NCBI RefSeq assembly: GCF_039888675.1
Contig: NZ_JBDQQR010000001.1
Coordinates: 1,798,001-1,862,000, forward strand
Reading direction: 5' to 3'
Length of the DNA: 64,000 nucleotides
Source: Mesorhizobium sp. CAU 1732
Lineage (GTDB): Bacteria; Pseudomonadota; Alphaproteobacteria; Rhizobiales; Rhizobiaceae
Part shown: positions 48,721 through 58,365 of the stretch, piece by piece
Layout of the letters: each line of letters starts with the position of its first letter
How positions within the stretch are numbered: position 1 is the first letter of the stretch
The notes under the pieces: model-generated
What the model saw: only the letters and a program-made list of their open reading frames with translations
Told to the model about the DNA's origin: nothing
The model's database searches: none
Program-made: the position numbers and the translations under genes

Positions 48721-49664
48721 TGACGAACCAAAAGCCCACCATCGATATCTGCATCTGCACCTTCCGCCGAGCCGAGCTTGCCGACACGCTGCGTTCGCTT
48801 TCCGCGATGGAGATGCCGGAGGGTCATGAAATCGGCATCATCGTCGCGGACAATGACGACCATCCGAGCGCACATGCGCTCGTCGAGGAGGTCGCAGCGG
48901 AGCTGTCATTGCCGGTTCGCTACCAGCATTGCCCGGCGCGCAACATTTCCGTCGCCCGCAACGGTTGCCTCGATCTTTCAATGGCCCAGTTCGTGGCCTT
49001 CATAGACGACGACGAGACCGCCACGTCGCGTTGGCTGGTCGAATTGCTTGAGACGATGCACCAAGAGCAGGCAGATGTCATACTGGGACCCGTGCGAGCC
49101 CTTTACGGTCCGGATGCGCCGGATTGGATGCGGGACGGCGATTTCCACTCGACCTTTCCGGTCTGGGTCGATGGCACGATCCGCACGGGCTACACGTGCA
49201 ACGTGCTCATGCGCACGACATCGGCGGCTGTCTCCGGCATTCGCTTCAGCTTGGAGCGCGGGCAGTCCGGCGGCGAGGATACCGAGTTCTTCGACACGGT
49301 GACCAGCCGTGGTGGCTCGATCGGGTTTGCGCCGCAGGCGTGGGTCGAGGAGGTGGTTCCTCCCACGCGGTCGCGCTTCGATTGGCTTTTACGGCGTCGC
49401 TTTCGCTTCGGCCAGACGCACGGGCACCTGGTGCGGGCGAAGTCCAGGCCGATCAGAATTCCGGCAGAGGTGGCAAAGGCGTCTGCCAAGGCGGTGTATT
49501 GCTTCGCGAGCGCTGCCATGACCGCGCCGCTGCCGGTTCGTCGCAATCGCAGCTTTCTGCGCGGCATCATGCATGTCGGCGTCGTCGGCGGTCTCACCGG
49601 TTTGCGCGAACTGCGCCAGTACGGGCTCGCGAAATCCGAAACGCAAACACGGCCGGCAGCCTGA
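48720..49664 (+). CDS. exoM: Glycosyltransferase family 2, ExoM-like
   Basis: 314 residues. N-terminal block PTIDICICTFRRAELADTLRSL and the GT2 acidic motif AFIDDDETAT are close to ExoM, which transfers the fourth sugar (glucose) in S. meliloti. The acceptor-side motif is GGEDTEFF. The TGA of exoA and the ATG share one base. exoO, which follows exoM in S. meliloti, is absent here; exoN comes next after 51 bases. Confidence 0.88.
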   Translation: MTNQKPTIDICICTFRRAELADTLRSLSAMEMPEGHEIGIIVADNDDHPSAHALVEEVAAELSLPVRYQHCPARNISVARNGCLDLSMAQFVAFIDDDETATSRWLVELLETMHQEQADVILGPVRALYGPDAPDWMRDGDFHSTFPVWVDGTIRTGYTCNVLMRTTSAAVSGIRFSLERGQSGGEDTEFFDTVTSRGGSIGFAPQAWVEEVVPPTRSRFDWLLRRRFRFGQTHGHLVRAKSRPIRIPAEVAKASAKAVYCFASAAMTAPLPVRRNRSFLRGIMHVGVVGGLTGLRELRQYGLAKSETQTRPAA

Positions 49665-49715
49665 AACGGTGGGGGGCCATCCACCATTTCCAAAGCGCAA
49701 TCGAGAGGTCAGTTC

Positions 49716-50612
49716 ATGAACAAGGTCAGAAAAGCGGTCATTCCGGTGGCTGGGCTGGGTACACGGTTTCTTCCGGCGACCAAGTCCATCCCGAAGGAAA
49801 TGCTGCCAGTCGTTGACCGGCCTGTCGTGCAATACGCCGTCGATGAGGCGTTCGAAGCGGGCATCGAGCACATCGTGTTCGTCACCGGCCGCAACAAGCA
49901 GGCGATCGAGGACTATTTCGACGTTGCTCCTGAACTGATGGAAACGCTGCGCGGCGGCGGCAAGGCTGAGCAGCACGGCACGCTTGAGCGCCTGCTGCCC
50001 GGAGCAGGGCAGACCACGTTCACGCGCCAGCAGGCCCCGCTCGGGCTCGGCCATGCCGTCTGGTGCGCGCGCGATGTCATCGGCAACGAGCCCTTCGCGC
50101 TCATCCTGCCCGACATGGTCTCCTATGGCGCGCGCGGCTGCCTCGCCGAGGCCATGGACGTCTACAATGTCAGCGGCGGAAACGTCATAGCGGTCGAGGA
50201 ATGCGACCTCACCGAGACGCACAAATACGGCATCGTCGGCCGCGGCGCGGAGATAGGAACCGGCTTCGAGGTGACGGGCATGGTCGAGAAGCCCGCCGCC
50301 GGGAAGGCACCGTCGAATTTCTACATCAACGGCCGCTACGTGCTTCAGCCCGAAATTTTCGCATTGCTGGAGACGCAGGAGCGTGGCGCAGGCGGCGAAA
50401 TCCAGCTCACCGATGCGATGGTCCGTCTTTCTGCCTCACAGAAGTTCTACGCGAAGCCGTTTTCGGGGCGCATGTTCGATTGCGGCTCGAAGGAAGGCTT
50501 CATCGAAGCCAATGTTGCTTTCGCGCTCGCGCGCCGCGACCTGGGCGACACAGTCCACGACCTCGTCGGCAATCTGCTGCGCGATCACGAAACACGATCC
50601 GTGGCGGCCTGA
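49716..50612 (+). CDS. exoN: UTP-glucose-1-phosphate uridylyltransferase
   Basis: Makes UDP-glucose, the donor for the transferases around it. 298 residues. It has the nucleotidyltransferase start [26 protein letters not shown] and the later [21 protein letters not shown] of GalU-type enzymes. GAGAGGTCAGTTC precedes ATG 49716. It is the exoN of the cluster; a second general galU may lie elsewhere. Confidence 0.92.
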   Translation: MNKVRKAVIPVAGLGTRFLPATKSIPKEMLPVVDRPVVQYAVDEAFEAGIEHIVFVTGRNKQAIEDYFDVAPELMETLRGGGKAEQHGTLERLLPGAGQTTFTRQQAPLGLGHAVWCARDVIGNEPFALILPDMVSYGARGCLAEAMDVYNVSGGNVIAVEECDLTETHKYGIVGRGAEIGTGFEVTGMVEKPAAGKAPSNFYINGRYVLQPEIFALLETQERGAGGEIQLTDAMVRLSASQKFYAKPFSGRMFDCGSKEGFIEANVAFALARRDLGDTVHDLVGNLLRDHETRSVAA

Positions 50613-50682
50613 ACAAAGCCGCACGTCGAATTACGGTCGGTCGCGGTGACGCGGCCGATTCCTGAAAAGCGTTGGAGTGCCG

Positions 50683-53061
50683 ATGACTTACGCCAATTTC
50701 CCGTTCGAGGGAAAGATGCCGCCGAATCCGTCCGGCGACCAGAACAGCGATCTCATCGATGTGGAGCGGCTGCTGCGCATGGCGATGCGCCAACTGCGCG
50801 TCGTCGCGGCCTGCGCCGTCATCGGCCTTCTCCTCGGGGTGCTCTATCTCCAGACGACGCCGCCGACCTATACGGCTGTTGCCCGTGTCCTTATCGATGA
50901 GGGGCTGACAAGGCTCACCGAGGAAACGAGCACGATTCCGCTCACGATGCAGACGGATGGCGCGGTCCTCAGCCAGATCGAGATCCTGACGTCCGCGCGG
51001 CTGGCCGGGACCGTGGTGGACAAGCTGAAGCTGACGCAGAACCAGAGCTTCATGAACCCGCCATCGTCGCTCGTCGGTCGGGCCATGGGCAGCGTTCGCG
51101 GCATGATCGGTTATCTCCGGTCGTCCGATGCGCCGCCCGTGAATGCGGATAACGACGTTGAGACGCTGGCGGCGATGCAGGCGGCGGGAGACCGTCAATA
51201 TGCGATCGGGATTCTGCAAAAGAACATCGACGCGCAGCGCATCGGTCGCACATTCGTGATCGCGCTTGCCTACAATTCGCACGAATCTGCACTGGCGGCC
51301 GAGATCACCAACGCCTACGCGGACGCCTATCTGTCGCACCAGCTCGATGCGAGCTTCGAAGCGTCCGAGCGCGCGACGGTCTGGCTCAGCGCGCGGATCG
51401 ACGAGTTGCGTGCCAGTTCACAGCGCGCGGCCGTAGAGGTCGAGCGCTACCGGGCCGAACATGGTTTGGTGAGATCGGAAGGCCAACTCCTCACCGAGCA
51501 ACAGTTGAGCGAACTCACGGCTCAGTTGATCACCGCACAGGCCGACACGGCGAAGTCGTCGGCGCTCTATCAGCAGTACAAGGCAATCGTCGATGCCGGT
51601 TCGTCCGAGGCGGTCGGCAATGCCGCCATCACCTCCGGCCAGCTTCCGACATCGACCATCGCGACGCTCAAGGAGCGCTATCTGAACGTCACGCGCCGCG
51701 AGCAGGAGATTTCGTCGAACTTCGGTGAGGACCACCCACAGGCTGTCGCTCTGCGGCGCGAACAGGGTGAACTCACCCGCACGATCTTTGCCGAAATCCA
51801 GCAGATGACGGAGAGCTACCGCAACGATTTCGAGGTTGCGCAGGCGCGCGAGGCTGCTTTGCGCCGTACGATCGCTGACGCGCGCGGCGAGAGCGCCGAG
51901 GCCAACCAGCAGGGCGTGGTATTGCGCGAGCTCGAGCAGCAGGCATCCGCGTTGAGCTCGCTCTACCAGACCTTCCTCACGCGCTACGAGGAAACCCAGC
52001 AGCAGCAGAGCTTCCCGATCGCCAAGGTGCGCCTGATCTCGGACGCCGTCGAACCCAATTCGGCGACCAGCCCGCGCACGTCGATGGTACTGGGAATTTC
52101 CCTGATCCTCGGGAGCATGCTGGGGGCGGCGTTCGGTGCACTGAGCGAGTTCAACGAACGCTTCTTCAGGACTGGCGAGGACGTGCGCGACCAGCTCGGC
52201 ATGAAGTTCCTCGGCTATCTGCCGCTGATCGGCAAGGGCGAGGCGAAGAAGGCGACTGCGCCGCTTGTCGAACAACCGCCAGGCGACCCAACGGCCAAGT
52301 CGAAGGCGATCCAGCAGCGGCGCGCGCGAATGCGGGTGGCCATCGATGCGCCGGGCTCGATGTTCGCCGAGACGCTCAGAAACGCGAAGATCGCCAGCGA
52401 TATCGTCCTGCAAGGCGCGAACAGCCGGGTCATCGGCGTGGTGTCTGTCCTTCCCGCGGAAGGAAAGTCGACCATCGCCGCTAATCTCGCGGAGCTCCTC
52501 GCGGCCAGCGGTGCGCGAACGCTCCTTATTGACGCCGATCTGCGCAATCCCGGATTGACCCGCAACCTCGGCATCAGGTCGGACAGCGGCATCATGGAAG
52601 CCGTGGTCGACCCGCAGAACTGGCGTGCACACCTAAAGCATAGCCGTCAGACCAAGCTTGCCATCCTGCCTGCGGTGATGCGTGGACAGTTTTCGCACAC
52701 GAGTGAACTCCTGTCCTCGCCCGGCATGCGCAGGCTGATGGAGCAGGCGAAGGAGCACTTCGACCACATCGTCGTGGACCTTCCGCCGCTTGGTCCTGTC
52801 GTGGATGCAAAAGCGTTCGAACCGTCCGTCGACGGCTTTGTCGTCGTGGTGGAATGGGGCCGTACGCCGCGCGCGATGGTTCGCTCGACCTTGGCCGGCG
52901 AACCGCGGATCGCCAACAAAGTGCTCGGCGTCGTCCTGAACAAGGTCAATCTGGCGGAACTGCCGCGCTACGGCGCGTTCGGCAGTTCCGAGCATCTGCT
53001 TCGCCGATACGCGAGCTACTACATCGACGAGACCGAGACGCGCGAGAAGGAGGATAGCTGA
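50683..53061 (+). CDS. exoP: Chain-length co-polymerase and BY-kinase, ExoP-like
   Basis: 792 residues in the inner membrane. Two membrane helices (about 35-55 and 465-490) bracket a long coiled-coil periplasmic region, the Wzz/PCP-2a layout. The cytoplasmic part has a P-loop with K595 (LPAEGKST) and a Walker A' LLIDADLRNPGLT. Tyr residues at 763, 776, 779 and 780 form a modest C-terminal cluster. It sets chain length with ExoQ. The start is ATG 50683, two codons inside an in-frame GTG. Confidence 0.92.
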   Translation: MTYANFPFEGKMPPNPSGDQNSDLIDVERLLRMAMRQLRVVAACAVIGLLLGVLYLQTTPPTYTAVARVLIDEGLTRLTEETSTIPLTMQTDGAVLSQIEILTSARLAGTVVDKLKLTQNQSFMNPPSSLVGRAMGSVRGMIGYLRSSDAPPVNADNDVETLAAMQAAGDRQYAIGILQKNIDAQRIGRTFVIALAYNSHESALAAEITNAYADAYLSHQLDASFEASERATVWLSARIDELRASSQRAAVEVERYRAEHGLVRSEGQLLTEQQLSELTAQLITAQADTAKSSALYQQYKAIVDAGSSEAVGNAAITSGQLPTSTIATLKERYLNVTRREQEISSNFGEDHPQAVALRREQGELTRTIFAEIQQMTESYRNDFEVAQAREAALRRTIADARGESAEANQQGVVLRELEQQASALSSLYQTFLTRYEETQQQQSFPIAKVRLISDAVEPNSATSPRTSMVLGISLILGSMLGAAFGALSEFNERFFRTGEDVRDQLGMKFLGYLPLIGKGEAKKATAPLVEQPPGDPTAKSKAIQQRRARMRVAIDAPGSMFAETLRNAKIASDIVLQGANSRVIGVVSVLPAEGKSTIAANLAELLAASGARTLLIDADLRNPGLTRNLGIRSDSGIMEAVVDPQNWRAHLKHSRQTKLAILPAVMRGQFSHTSELLSSPGMRRLMEQAKEHFDHIVVDLPPLGPVVDAKAFEPSVDGFVVVVEWGRTPRAMVRSTLAGEPRIANKVLGVVLNKVNLAELPRYGAFGSSEHLLRRYASYYIDETETREKEDS

Positions 53062-53085
53062 GCGGTGTCCCGGTACGGTCTCCCC

Positions 53086-53850
53086 CTACGAGAAGATCAA
53101 ATGGCCGCGCCTGCCCATGACACGCAGGGCGGTCAGGCGGCCGGTCGCGAACGCGCCGGTGTCGATGCCGAGGCGTCTGCCCTTCGCGCGCGGAAACTTC
53201 ACGCGCGTGTGGCCGTGGACGATCCAGCGGTCGAACGGCTCTGGAGCATCGAGAAACCCTTGCCGAATATTCATGAGGTCGTCGTCGGTCTGCGCTTCGA
53301 GCGCGACTCCGGGACGAATACCGGCATGCACGAACACGCATCGGCGGGATTGCACCATCACGGGCAGCGACCGCAGGAAGTCCGCATGCGCGGACGGAAT
53401 GTCGGCCTTCACCTGCGCGTCGATCTCAGCCGGCTTGCGATAGAGGACGGACAAGCGCTCGGGGTCGATTCCATAGGAATAGAGCGTCTGCGCGGCGCCC
53501 ATGCCAAGCCAGCCTTCGAGCGGCAGCCGGCCTTCGAGATAGTCGAGCATCGCCACGTCGTGGTTGCCCGCAAGGCATATGCGCTCGAAGCCTGCGGGCG
53601 GCGGCTTGATCAGGTGCGAAATGACGCCGGCGGAATCGGGTCCGCGGTCGACATAGTCGCCCAGCATGATGAGCAGCTTCGCGCCGGCATGGCTGGCGCC
53701 GTCCGCAACGATCTTTTCCTCGAGCCCGCGCAGAAGGTCGAGCCGTCCATGCACGTCCCCGATTGCATAGACGACGGTGTTGTCCAGATCGAGCGCCACG
53801 CGCGCGCGCTGCTCCTTGCGGGAGGATGTCGTCAGTCTTGGCAGGAACAA
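53086..53850 (-). CDS. PPP-family metallophosphatase (Ser/Thr phosphatase type)
   Basis: 254 residues. All family motifs are seen: GDVHGR, GDYVDRG and GNHD, and the later HGHTRV. It belongs to the bacterial PPP/PrpE-like phosphatases; ApaH-type activity cannot be excluded. It ends 24 bases past exoP, tail to tail. The start is uncertain: no ATG exists, and TTG at 53850 is the furthest plausible codon. Confidence 0.85.
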   Translation of the reverse strand: MFLPRLTTSSRKEQRARVALDLDNTVVYAIGDVHGRLDLLRGLEEKIVADGASHAGAKLLIMLGDYVDRGPDSAGVISHLIKPPPAGFERICLAGNHDVAMLDYLEGRLPLEGWLGMGAAQTLYSYGIDPERLSVLYRKPAEIDAQVKADIPSAHADFLRSLPVMVQSRRCVFVHAGIRPGVALEAQTDDDLMNIRQGFLDAPEPFDRWIVHGHTRVKFPRAKGRRLGIDTGAFATGRLTALRVMGRRGHLIFS

Positions 53851-53992
53851 AAGTCGCGATCCGGTTGGCGTTGGCTCGGCAACAGCGCAGAGCGTTCAGG
53901 CCATTGTTCGGTGAAAGCACCATCCACGCAACCGCGAAGTGTATGTGACGTCGCGACGCAGAAGCGCCGTGGCATGGATGCGGGAGGCGCGC

Positions 53993-55297
53993 ATGCTTGA
54001 CGTTCCAGCTTCCCCGCGTCCGCTGATCTCGGTGATCATGGCCAATTACAATGGCGCGCGCTACCTGCGCACGGCCATCGATTCGGTTCTCGCGCAAACG
54101 CAGAGCGACCTGGAATTGATCGTTTCGGACGACGCATCGACCGACGAAAGCCGCGAACTGGTCGAAGGGTACGAGACCCACGACCCGCGCGTGCGCCTGG
54201 TCATCGCCGGTGGCAATGGTGGCCCGGCGCGAGCCCGAAACCGGGCGCTGGACGCCGCGCGGGGCGACTGGATCGCCATCGTGGACTCCGACGACATCCT
54301 GCACCCCGAGCGCTTCGAGCGCCTGCTCGCGACGGCCGAGCGCTTCGACGCCGATGCCGTGGCCGACGACCTGCTGCACTTCGCATCGTCGGGTCATGCG
54401 CCTGCCAGCCTGCTGCTCGACGGCGATGATTTCACAAACCCGTTTCGCCTGACGCCGAGCCTTTACGTTCGCGGCGATATCCACGGCAGCACTATTCCGA
54501 ACTTCGGCTACCTCAAGCCGATGATCCGCTCAGCCAGCCTCGCAGGTGCGCGCTACGACGAGACGCTGCGCATCGGCGAGGATTACGATCTCGTGCTGCG
54601 GCTGCTATTGCGCGGCTTGCGGTTTCAGGTGACGCCTGAGCCGACCTATCTCTACCGGCGGCACGACAAGTCGATCTCGCATCGTCTGTCGGTCGAAACC
54701 GTGGCCGACATGATCGCCTGCCAGAAGAGCCTGCAGGAGCGGCATGGCGTGCTCGATCCCGAAATCGAGAGCGCGCTTGCTGCTCGTATGAGAGGGCTGG
54801 AGCGCGGTCTCGACTATGAGAAACTGGTCGCCGCTCTCAAGGCGAGGAATGTTGGAAACGTCGTTGCACTCCTGGCGCGCCGCCCAAGTCTGGCGGGCTC
54901 CTTAGTGACGTCGGTTCGATCGCGCTTCGAACGCTCGCGCGTGAGCGCGCCGGATACCGGCGACGAAAAATCCGTAACGATCATACTGACCGATCTCGAT
55001 CCGCGATCGGAGCGCGTCGAGGCTCTGACGAGCGCAGCGGCCTCCGATGCGGTCTCGGAAATCAGGGTGGAGCAGGTGCCGCTCTACAGCCCGCCGGGCA
55101 GCGTCAACGATGAGGTCGGGGTAGAGCGAGAGCTATGGCGAAGGCTCGCCACCATCGGCCGGCGAAAGGGCACCCGCTTGCTGGTCGACGGACCGGCAGG
55201 GCTCTATGCGGCAGGCTTCATTCCGTCCGATGACGTGCCCGAAACGTGGAAGCCAGTGGCCGACCGCATCGAAGAGCGCGCGAGGGCAGGTGGATGA
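53993..55297 (+). CDS. Glycosyltransferase family 2, ExoO-like with C-terminal extension
   Basis: 434 residues. GT2 domain (about 8-235) with ISVIMANYNGARYLRTAIDSVLAQ, VSDDASTDES and IVDSDDILHPERF; near 200 a GYLKPMIRSASL ... IGEDYDLVLRLLLRG block resembles ExoO of S. meliloti, the transferase missing between exoM and exoN. About 100 residues after 330 have no counterpart that I recognise. GGGAGG lies 5 bases before ATG 53993. The stop overlaps exoQ by 4 bases. Confidence 0.8.
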   Translation: MLDVPASPRPLISVIMANYNGARYLRTAIDSVLAQTQSDLELIVSDDASTDESRELVEGYETHDPRVRLVIAGGNGGPARARNRALDAARGDWIAIVDSDDILHPERFERLLATAERFDADAVADDLLHFASSGHAPASLLLDGDDFTNPFRLTPSLYVRGDIHGSTIPNFGYLKPMIRSASLAGARYDETLRIGEDYDLVLRLLLRGLRFQVTPEPTYLYRRHDKSISHRLSVETVADMIACQKSLQERHGVLDPEIESALAARMRGLERGLDYEKLVAALKARNVGNVVALLARRPSLAGSLVTSVRSRFERSRVSAPDTGDEKSVTIILTDLDPRSERVEALTSAAASDAVSEIRVEQVPLYSPPGSVNDEVGVERELWRRLATIGRRKGTRLLVDGPAGLYAAGFIPSDDVPETWKPVADRIEERARAGG

Positions 55298-56595
55298 CTG
55301 CGCTGCAGGCCGAGCTTCAGGCCCGCCCACGGGGGCTGACGATCAACGTCGCAGCCGTGCTGATTTTCGGCGCGCTTGCGGTGCTGATCCTGAACCCGAT
55401 CTTCGGCCCTCTTTCTGCATTGGGCTTTCTGGCGTGCGGCCTCGCTCTGATCGGCCTGCGCCCGCGCACCAGCCTGAACCATCTGCTGACATACTGGTAC
55501 GTCCTGATCCTGCCGGCCTACTGCCTCGCATCGATGCTCTGGTCGCAATTTCCTGCGGTCACGTTGCGCCATGGTCTCCAACTCTTGATCACCATGGCGA
55601 TCGCGGTGGTGATCGCAAACCGCATCTCCCCCGTCATGCTGATGCGCTATCTCTTCGGCATATACGGCATTGGCGTCGTCGGAAGCCTGCTCTTCGGTCG
55701 GGTTCGCGACGATATCGGTGCCTGGGTCGGCATCTTCGGCAGCAAAAACGCGTTTGCGGCGGTGATTTCGGTGTTCATCCTGGCGTCGTTCGCCGTGCTG
55801 ATCGACAGATCGTCGCCGCGCTTGATGCGACTTGCGGCGGTGGGGGGGCTCGTCATATCCGGGCCGCTTCTCGTCCTGGCACAATCGACCGGCGCCATCA
55901 TCGTCATGCTGGTGGCATTGGCTGTAGCCGTGCTGATCTTCGTGAGCCGCCGCGTGTCACGCGTCCAGCGTGTCGTGCTGGCCTGCTTCGGCGCGTTGGC
56001 CTGCGCTCTCGTCGCAATCTTTCTGAACGTCTATGGCGACGCGCTCTTTTCGGAATTGCTCGACTATTCCGGAAAGGACACGACGCTGACCGGCCGGACC
56101 GATCTGTGGGATTATGGCCGACACCTGATCAGCCAGAATCCATTGTTGGGCGTTGGTTACCAGGCGTTTTGGGTACAGGGCTTCAACCCGGCCGAGGCGC
56201 TGTGGGCCGACTTCGGCATTCAGGCCCGTAGCGGCTTCAACTTCCACAACACCTATATCTCGAACGGCGTCGAGATCGGCATCATCGGGCTGGTGCTGCA
56301 GATCGCGATCCTGCTGGCTGCACTTATGTTGAACCTTGTCTGGGCGTTCCGCAGTCCGTCGCCCGCGAACGGTTTCTACGCCTCGTTCATGGTCATGGTG
56401 GTGGGCGCGAGTTTCGTGGAGGTGGCAGTCTTCTTCCAGTTCAGCGTCACGTCGATCCTCGTCATCTGCGCATTGATCTACGGGATACAGGCAGATGCGG
56501 CCTGGAAGGCCTGGATTTCGTCATTCGCAGGCCGGTCCAATGGACGGCCAGCCTATCAGCCACAATCCCCAGCCTATCAGGGACATACGTCATGA
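55294..56595 (+). CDS. exoQ: Polysaccharide polymerase, ExoQ-like (Wzy/O-antigen ligase fold)
   Basis: 433 residues with about 11 membrane helices. The large periplasmic loop with TLTGRTDLWDYGRHLISQNPLLGVGYQAFW is the O-antigen ligase/polymerase signature. ExoQ joins succinoglycan repeat units with ExoP. It overlaps the upstream GT2 and the downstream GT2 genes by 4 bases each (ATGA), so the three are translated together. Confidence 0.88.
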   Translation: MTALQAELQARPRGLTINVAAVLIFGALAVLILNPIFGPLSALGFLACGLALIGLRPRTSLNHLLTYWYVLILPAYCLASMLWSQFPAVTLRHGLQLLITMAIAVVIANRISPVMLMRYLFGIYGIGVVGSLLFGRVRDDIGAWVGIFGSKNAFAAVISVFILASFAVLIDRSSPRLMRLAAVGGLVISGPLLVLAQSTGAIIVMLVALAVAVLIFVSRRVSRVQRVVLACFGALACALVAIFLNVYGDALFSELLDYSGKDTTLTGRTDLWDYGRHLISQNPLLGVGYQAFWVQGFNPAEALWADFGIQARSGFNFHNTYISNGVEIGIIGLVLQIAILLAALMLNLVWAFRSPSPANGFYASFMVMVVGASFVEVAVFFQFSVTSILVICALIYGIQADAAWKAWISSFAGRSNGRPAYQPQSPAYQGHTS

Positions 56596-57605
56596 GCGAA
56601 AGAAACGGCGGATTGGTACAGATCCGCACGCCCACCTACCGGCGGCCCGAAGCGCTGGAACGCTGCCTGCGCTCGTTGCAGGCCCAGACATGGGCGAACT
56701 GGGTGTGCAACGTCTATGACGACGATCCCGACGCGAGCGGCGAAGCCGTGTGCGCGAAGCTTGCCGACAGCCGGATCATCTACACCCACAACAAACCGCA
56801 GAATTTCGCGTCGAAGAACATCGACCAGTGTTTTTCCAGCGAGAACCCAAACGATGCCGACTATTTCTGCGTCGTCGAGGACGACAACGCGATCCTCGAG
56901 ACGTTCTGCGAGGACAATATTCGTCTTCTGCGCAAGACCGGTGTCGAGATCCTGCTGCGCAATCAGGTGGTCGAGTATAAGAGCGGAACGCCGCAGGCGC
57001 GTCTGGGCGAGAGCGGTATCCTCGACGACCTGTTCCGTGAGGGCGTCTATTCCGCGGAAAAATTCCGGATGGTGCTGATGATCGGTATCGGTGTCTCGAA
57101 TGGCGGCCTGTTCTGGACCCGCTCTGCGAAATCCAAGCTGGAAATCCGGTACTCCTGCACGGCGACGCTTCAGGAATACATGCGCACCTTCTCCATTTGC
57201 GAGCCCATCTATGTCGCGATGGCCCCACTTGCCGTCTGGGCGGAAAATGCAGAACAGACCACGCGAAATGCAGAATTGCGCTCGGGATACATCCGCCGTG
57301 AGCTCGATCTCAAGAAGGCGGTGCGGACGCTCCAGCGCGTTGCCTGGAATCATGCCGCGGATTCCGACCGCCGCGCTTTCATGAGCGATCCGGCGTTCGC
57401 CGCACCGGAAACCGCGCGCGCAAAAGGCGTCGCGAAGGCGCTGCCCTGGCATGGTTACGGCGCGAACCTTCAGGCGCGGGAGCGCATGGAACTGACGCTG
57501 CGCGGCCTGATGATCGGAATGGCCGGCCGGACCACAGATGATTTCAAGGATTTCATCGCGTCGCGAGTGCAGGGAGACGGGCGTGGTACTGCATCGCGCC
57601 GCTGA
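56592..57605 (+). CDS. Glycosyltransferase family 2, additional
   Basis: 337 residues. A GT2-type start (VQIRTPTYRRPEALERCLRSLQAQTW), an acidic VYDDDPDASG and VVEDDNAILE in place of a classical DXD, and no membrane helix. The C-terminal part (about 180-330) is unlike the exo transferases that I know. It overlaps exoQ by 4 bases. It has no obvious counterpart in the S. meliloti exo cluster. Confidence 0.78.
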   Translation: MSERNGGLVQIRTPTYRRPEALERCLRSLQAQTWANWVCNVYDDDPDASGEAVCAKLADSRIIYTHNKPQNFASKNIDQCFSSENPNDADYFCVVEDDNAILETFCEDNIRLLRKTGVEILLRNQVVEYKSGTPQARLGESGILDDLFREGVYSAEKFRMVLMIGIGVSNGGLFWTRSAKSKLEIRYSCTATLQEYMRTFSICEPIYVAMAPLAVWAENAEQTTRNAELRSGYIRRELDLKKAVRTLQRVAWNHAADSDRRAFMSDPAFAAPETARAKGVAKALPWHGYGANLQARERMELTLRGLMIGMAGRTTDDFKDFIASRVQGDGRGTASRR

Positions 57606-57619
57606 AGCGCCCGCCGGCG

Positions 57620-57970
57620 CTACCTCGCGGTCTTCTTCGGAACATGACTGCCGGTAACGTCATCCGTGTGCCGGATCAAGGCGTCGAGCGTCTCGATCTG
57701 ACGGGACAGGTCGGCGACGCGACGTTCATAGTTGATCATGGTCGTCGCCATCTGATCGATCTTCGCGGCGTTTGCCGGGCTTGTCTCGCCATTGCCGATC
57801 GCGTCGTCGAGAAAACCGGCATCGCTCGACACGGCCTTGTAGCGCTGCTGCAATCCATCCCGCTCGGCGACTATGGCAGCACGCGTGCTTTCGATCGCGG
57901 ACAACATGCGATCGAAGCGCTCCCTGTCCGTATCACGGTCCCGATCAGGGTTGCGGGTTCTGAAGCCCAT
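57620..57970 (-). CDS. Small coiled-coil protein, 116 aa
   Basis: MGFRTRNPDRDRDTDRERFD followed by a long heptad-like helix (IESTRAAIVAERDGLQQRYKAV) and a second helix (INYERRVADLSRQIETLDALIRHTDD). Charged, soluble, no signal. No family recognised. It ends 15 bases past the convergent GT2 gene. A longer upstream open frame (from 58021) gives no better start. Confidence 0.6.
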   Translation of the reverse strand: MGFRTRNPDRDRDTDRERFDRMLSAIESTRAAIVAERDGLQQRYKAVSSDAGFLDDAIGNGETSPANAAKIDQMATTMINYERRVADLSRQIETLDALIRHTDDVTGSHVPKKTAR

Positions 57971-58089
57971 GCCGAAGACCACTGCGCCACTCCTGTGTCT
58001 GCATGCGTTGGTGATGCACACACTAGCCGAGTCGGTATGCGAATTGAATCCAAGATTGTCGATGGACGCAGTCGGTGGAGGGCGATTGT

Positions 58090-58365
58090 CTAGGACGTTG
58101 CACGCCGAGCGGGCACATCCTCGGGCGTGCCTCGAATCGGCGCGAGGTCGGGATTTTGTCGAGGTTCAGCCCCTGCGCGACTCGACGGGGAAGGGCTCAT
58201 CGCAACCATCGCAACCACTGCGAGAAAATAGCCGATCTGCAGGATGACGGCGCAGATGACGGCGCGAAGCAGGATTATCCAGCCGGATGCCGCATCGAAA
58301 TACGACCACGTCGCCACGAAGATCGTGACGAATACCATTCCCGCTAGGAACTTATAGAGCGTCAT
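58090..58365 (-). CDS. Exopolysaccharide production repressor, SyrA/ExoX-like
   Basis: 91 residues: two membrane helices (about 4-22 and 28-54) and a short polar tail. The start MTLYKFLAGMVFVTIFVATW with the second helix ILLRAVICAVILQIGYFLAVVAMV is the pattern of the small rhizobial membrane proteins SyrA/ExoX, which lower exopolysaccharide production after translation. It diverges from exoY across the AT-rich gap. Whether it is the ortholog of ExoX cannot be settled by reading. Confidence 0.7.
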   Translation of the reverse strand: MTLYKFLAGMVFVTIFVATWSYFDAASGWIILLRAVICAVILQIGYFLAVVAMVAMSPSPSSRAGAEPRQNPDLAPIRGTPEDVPARRATS

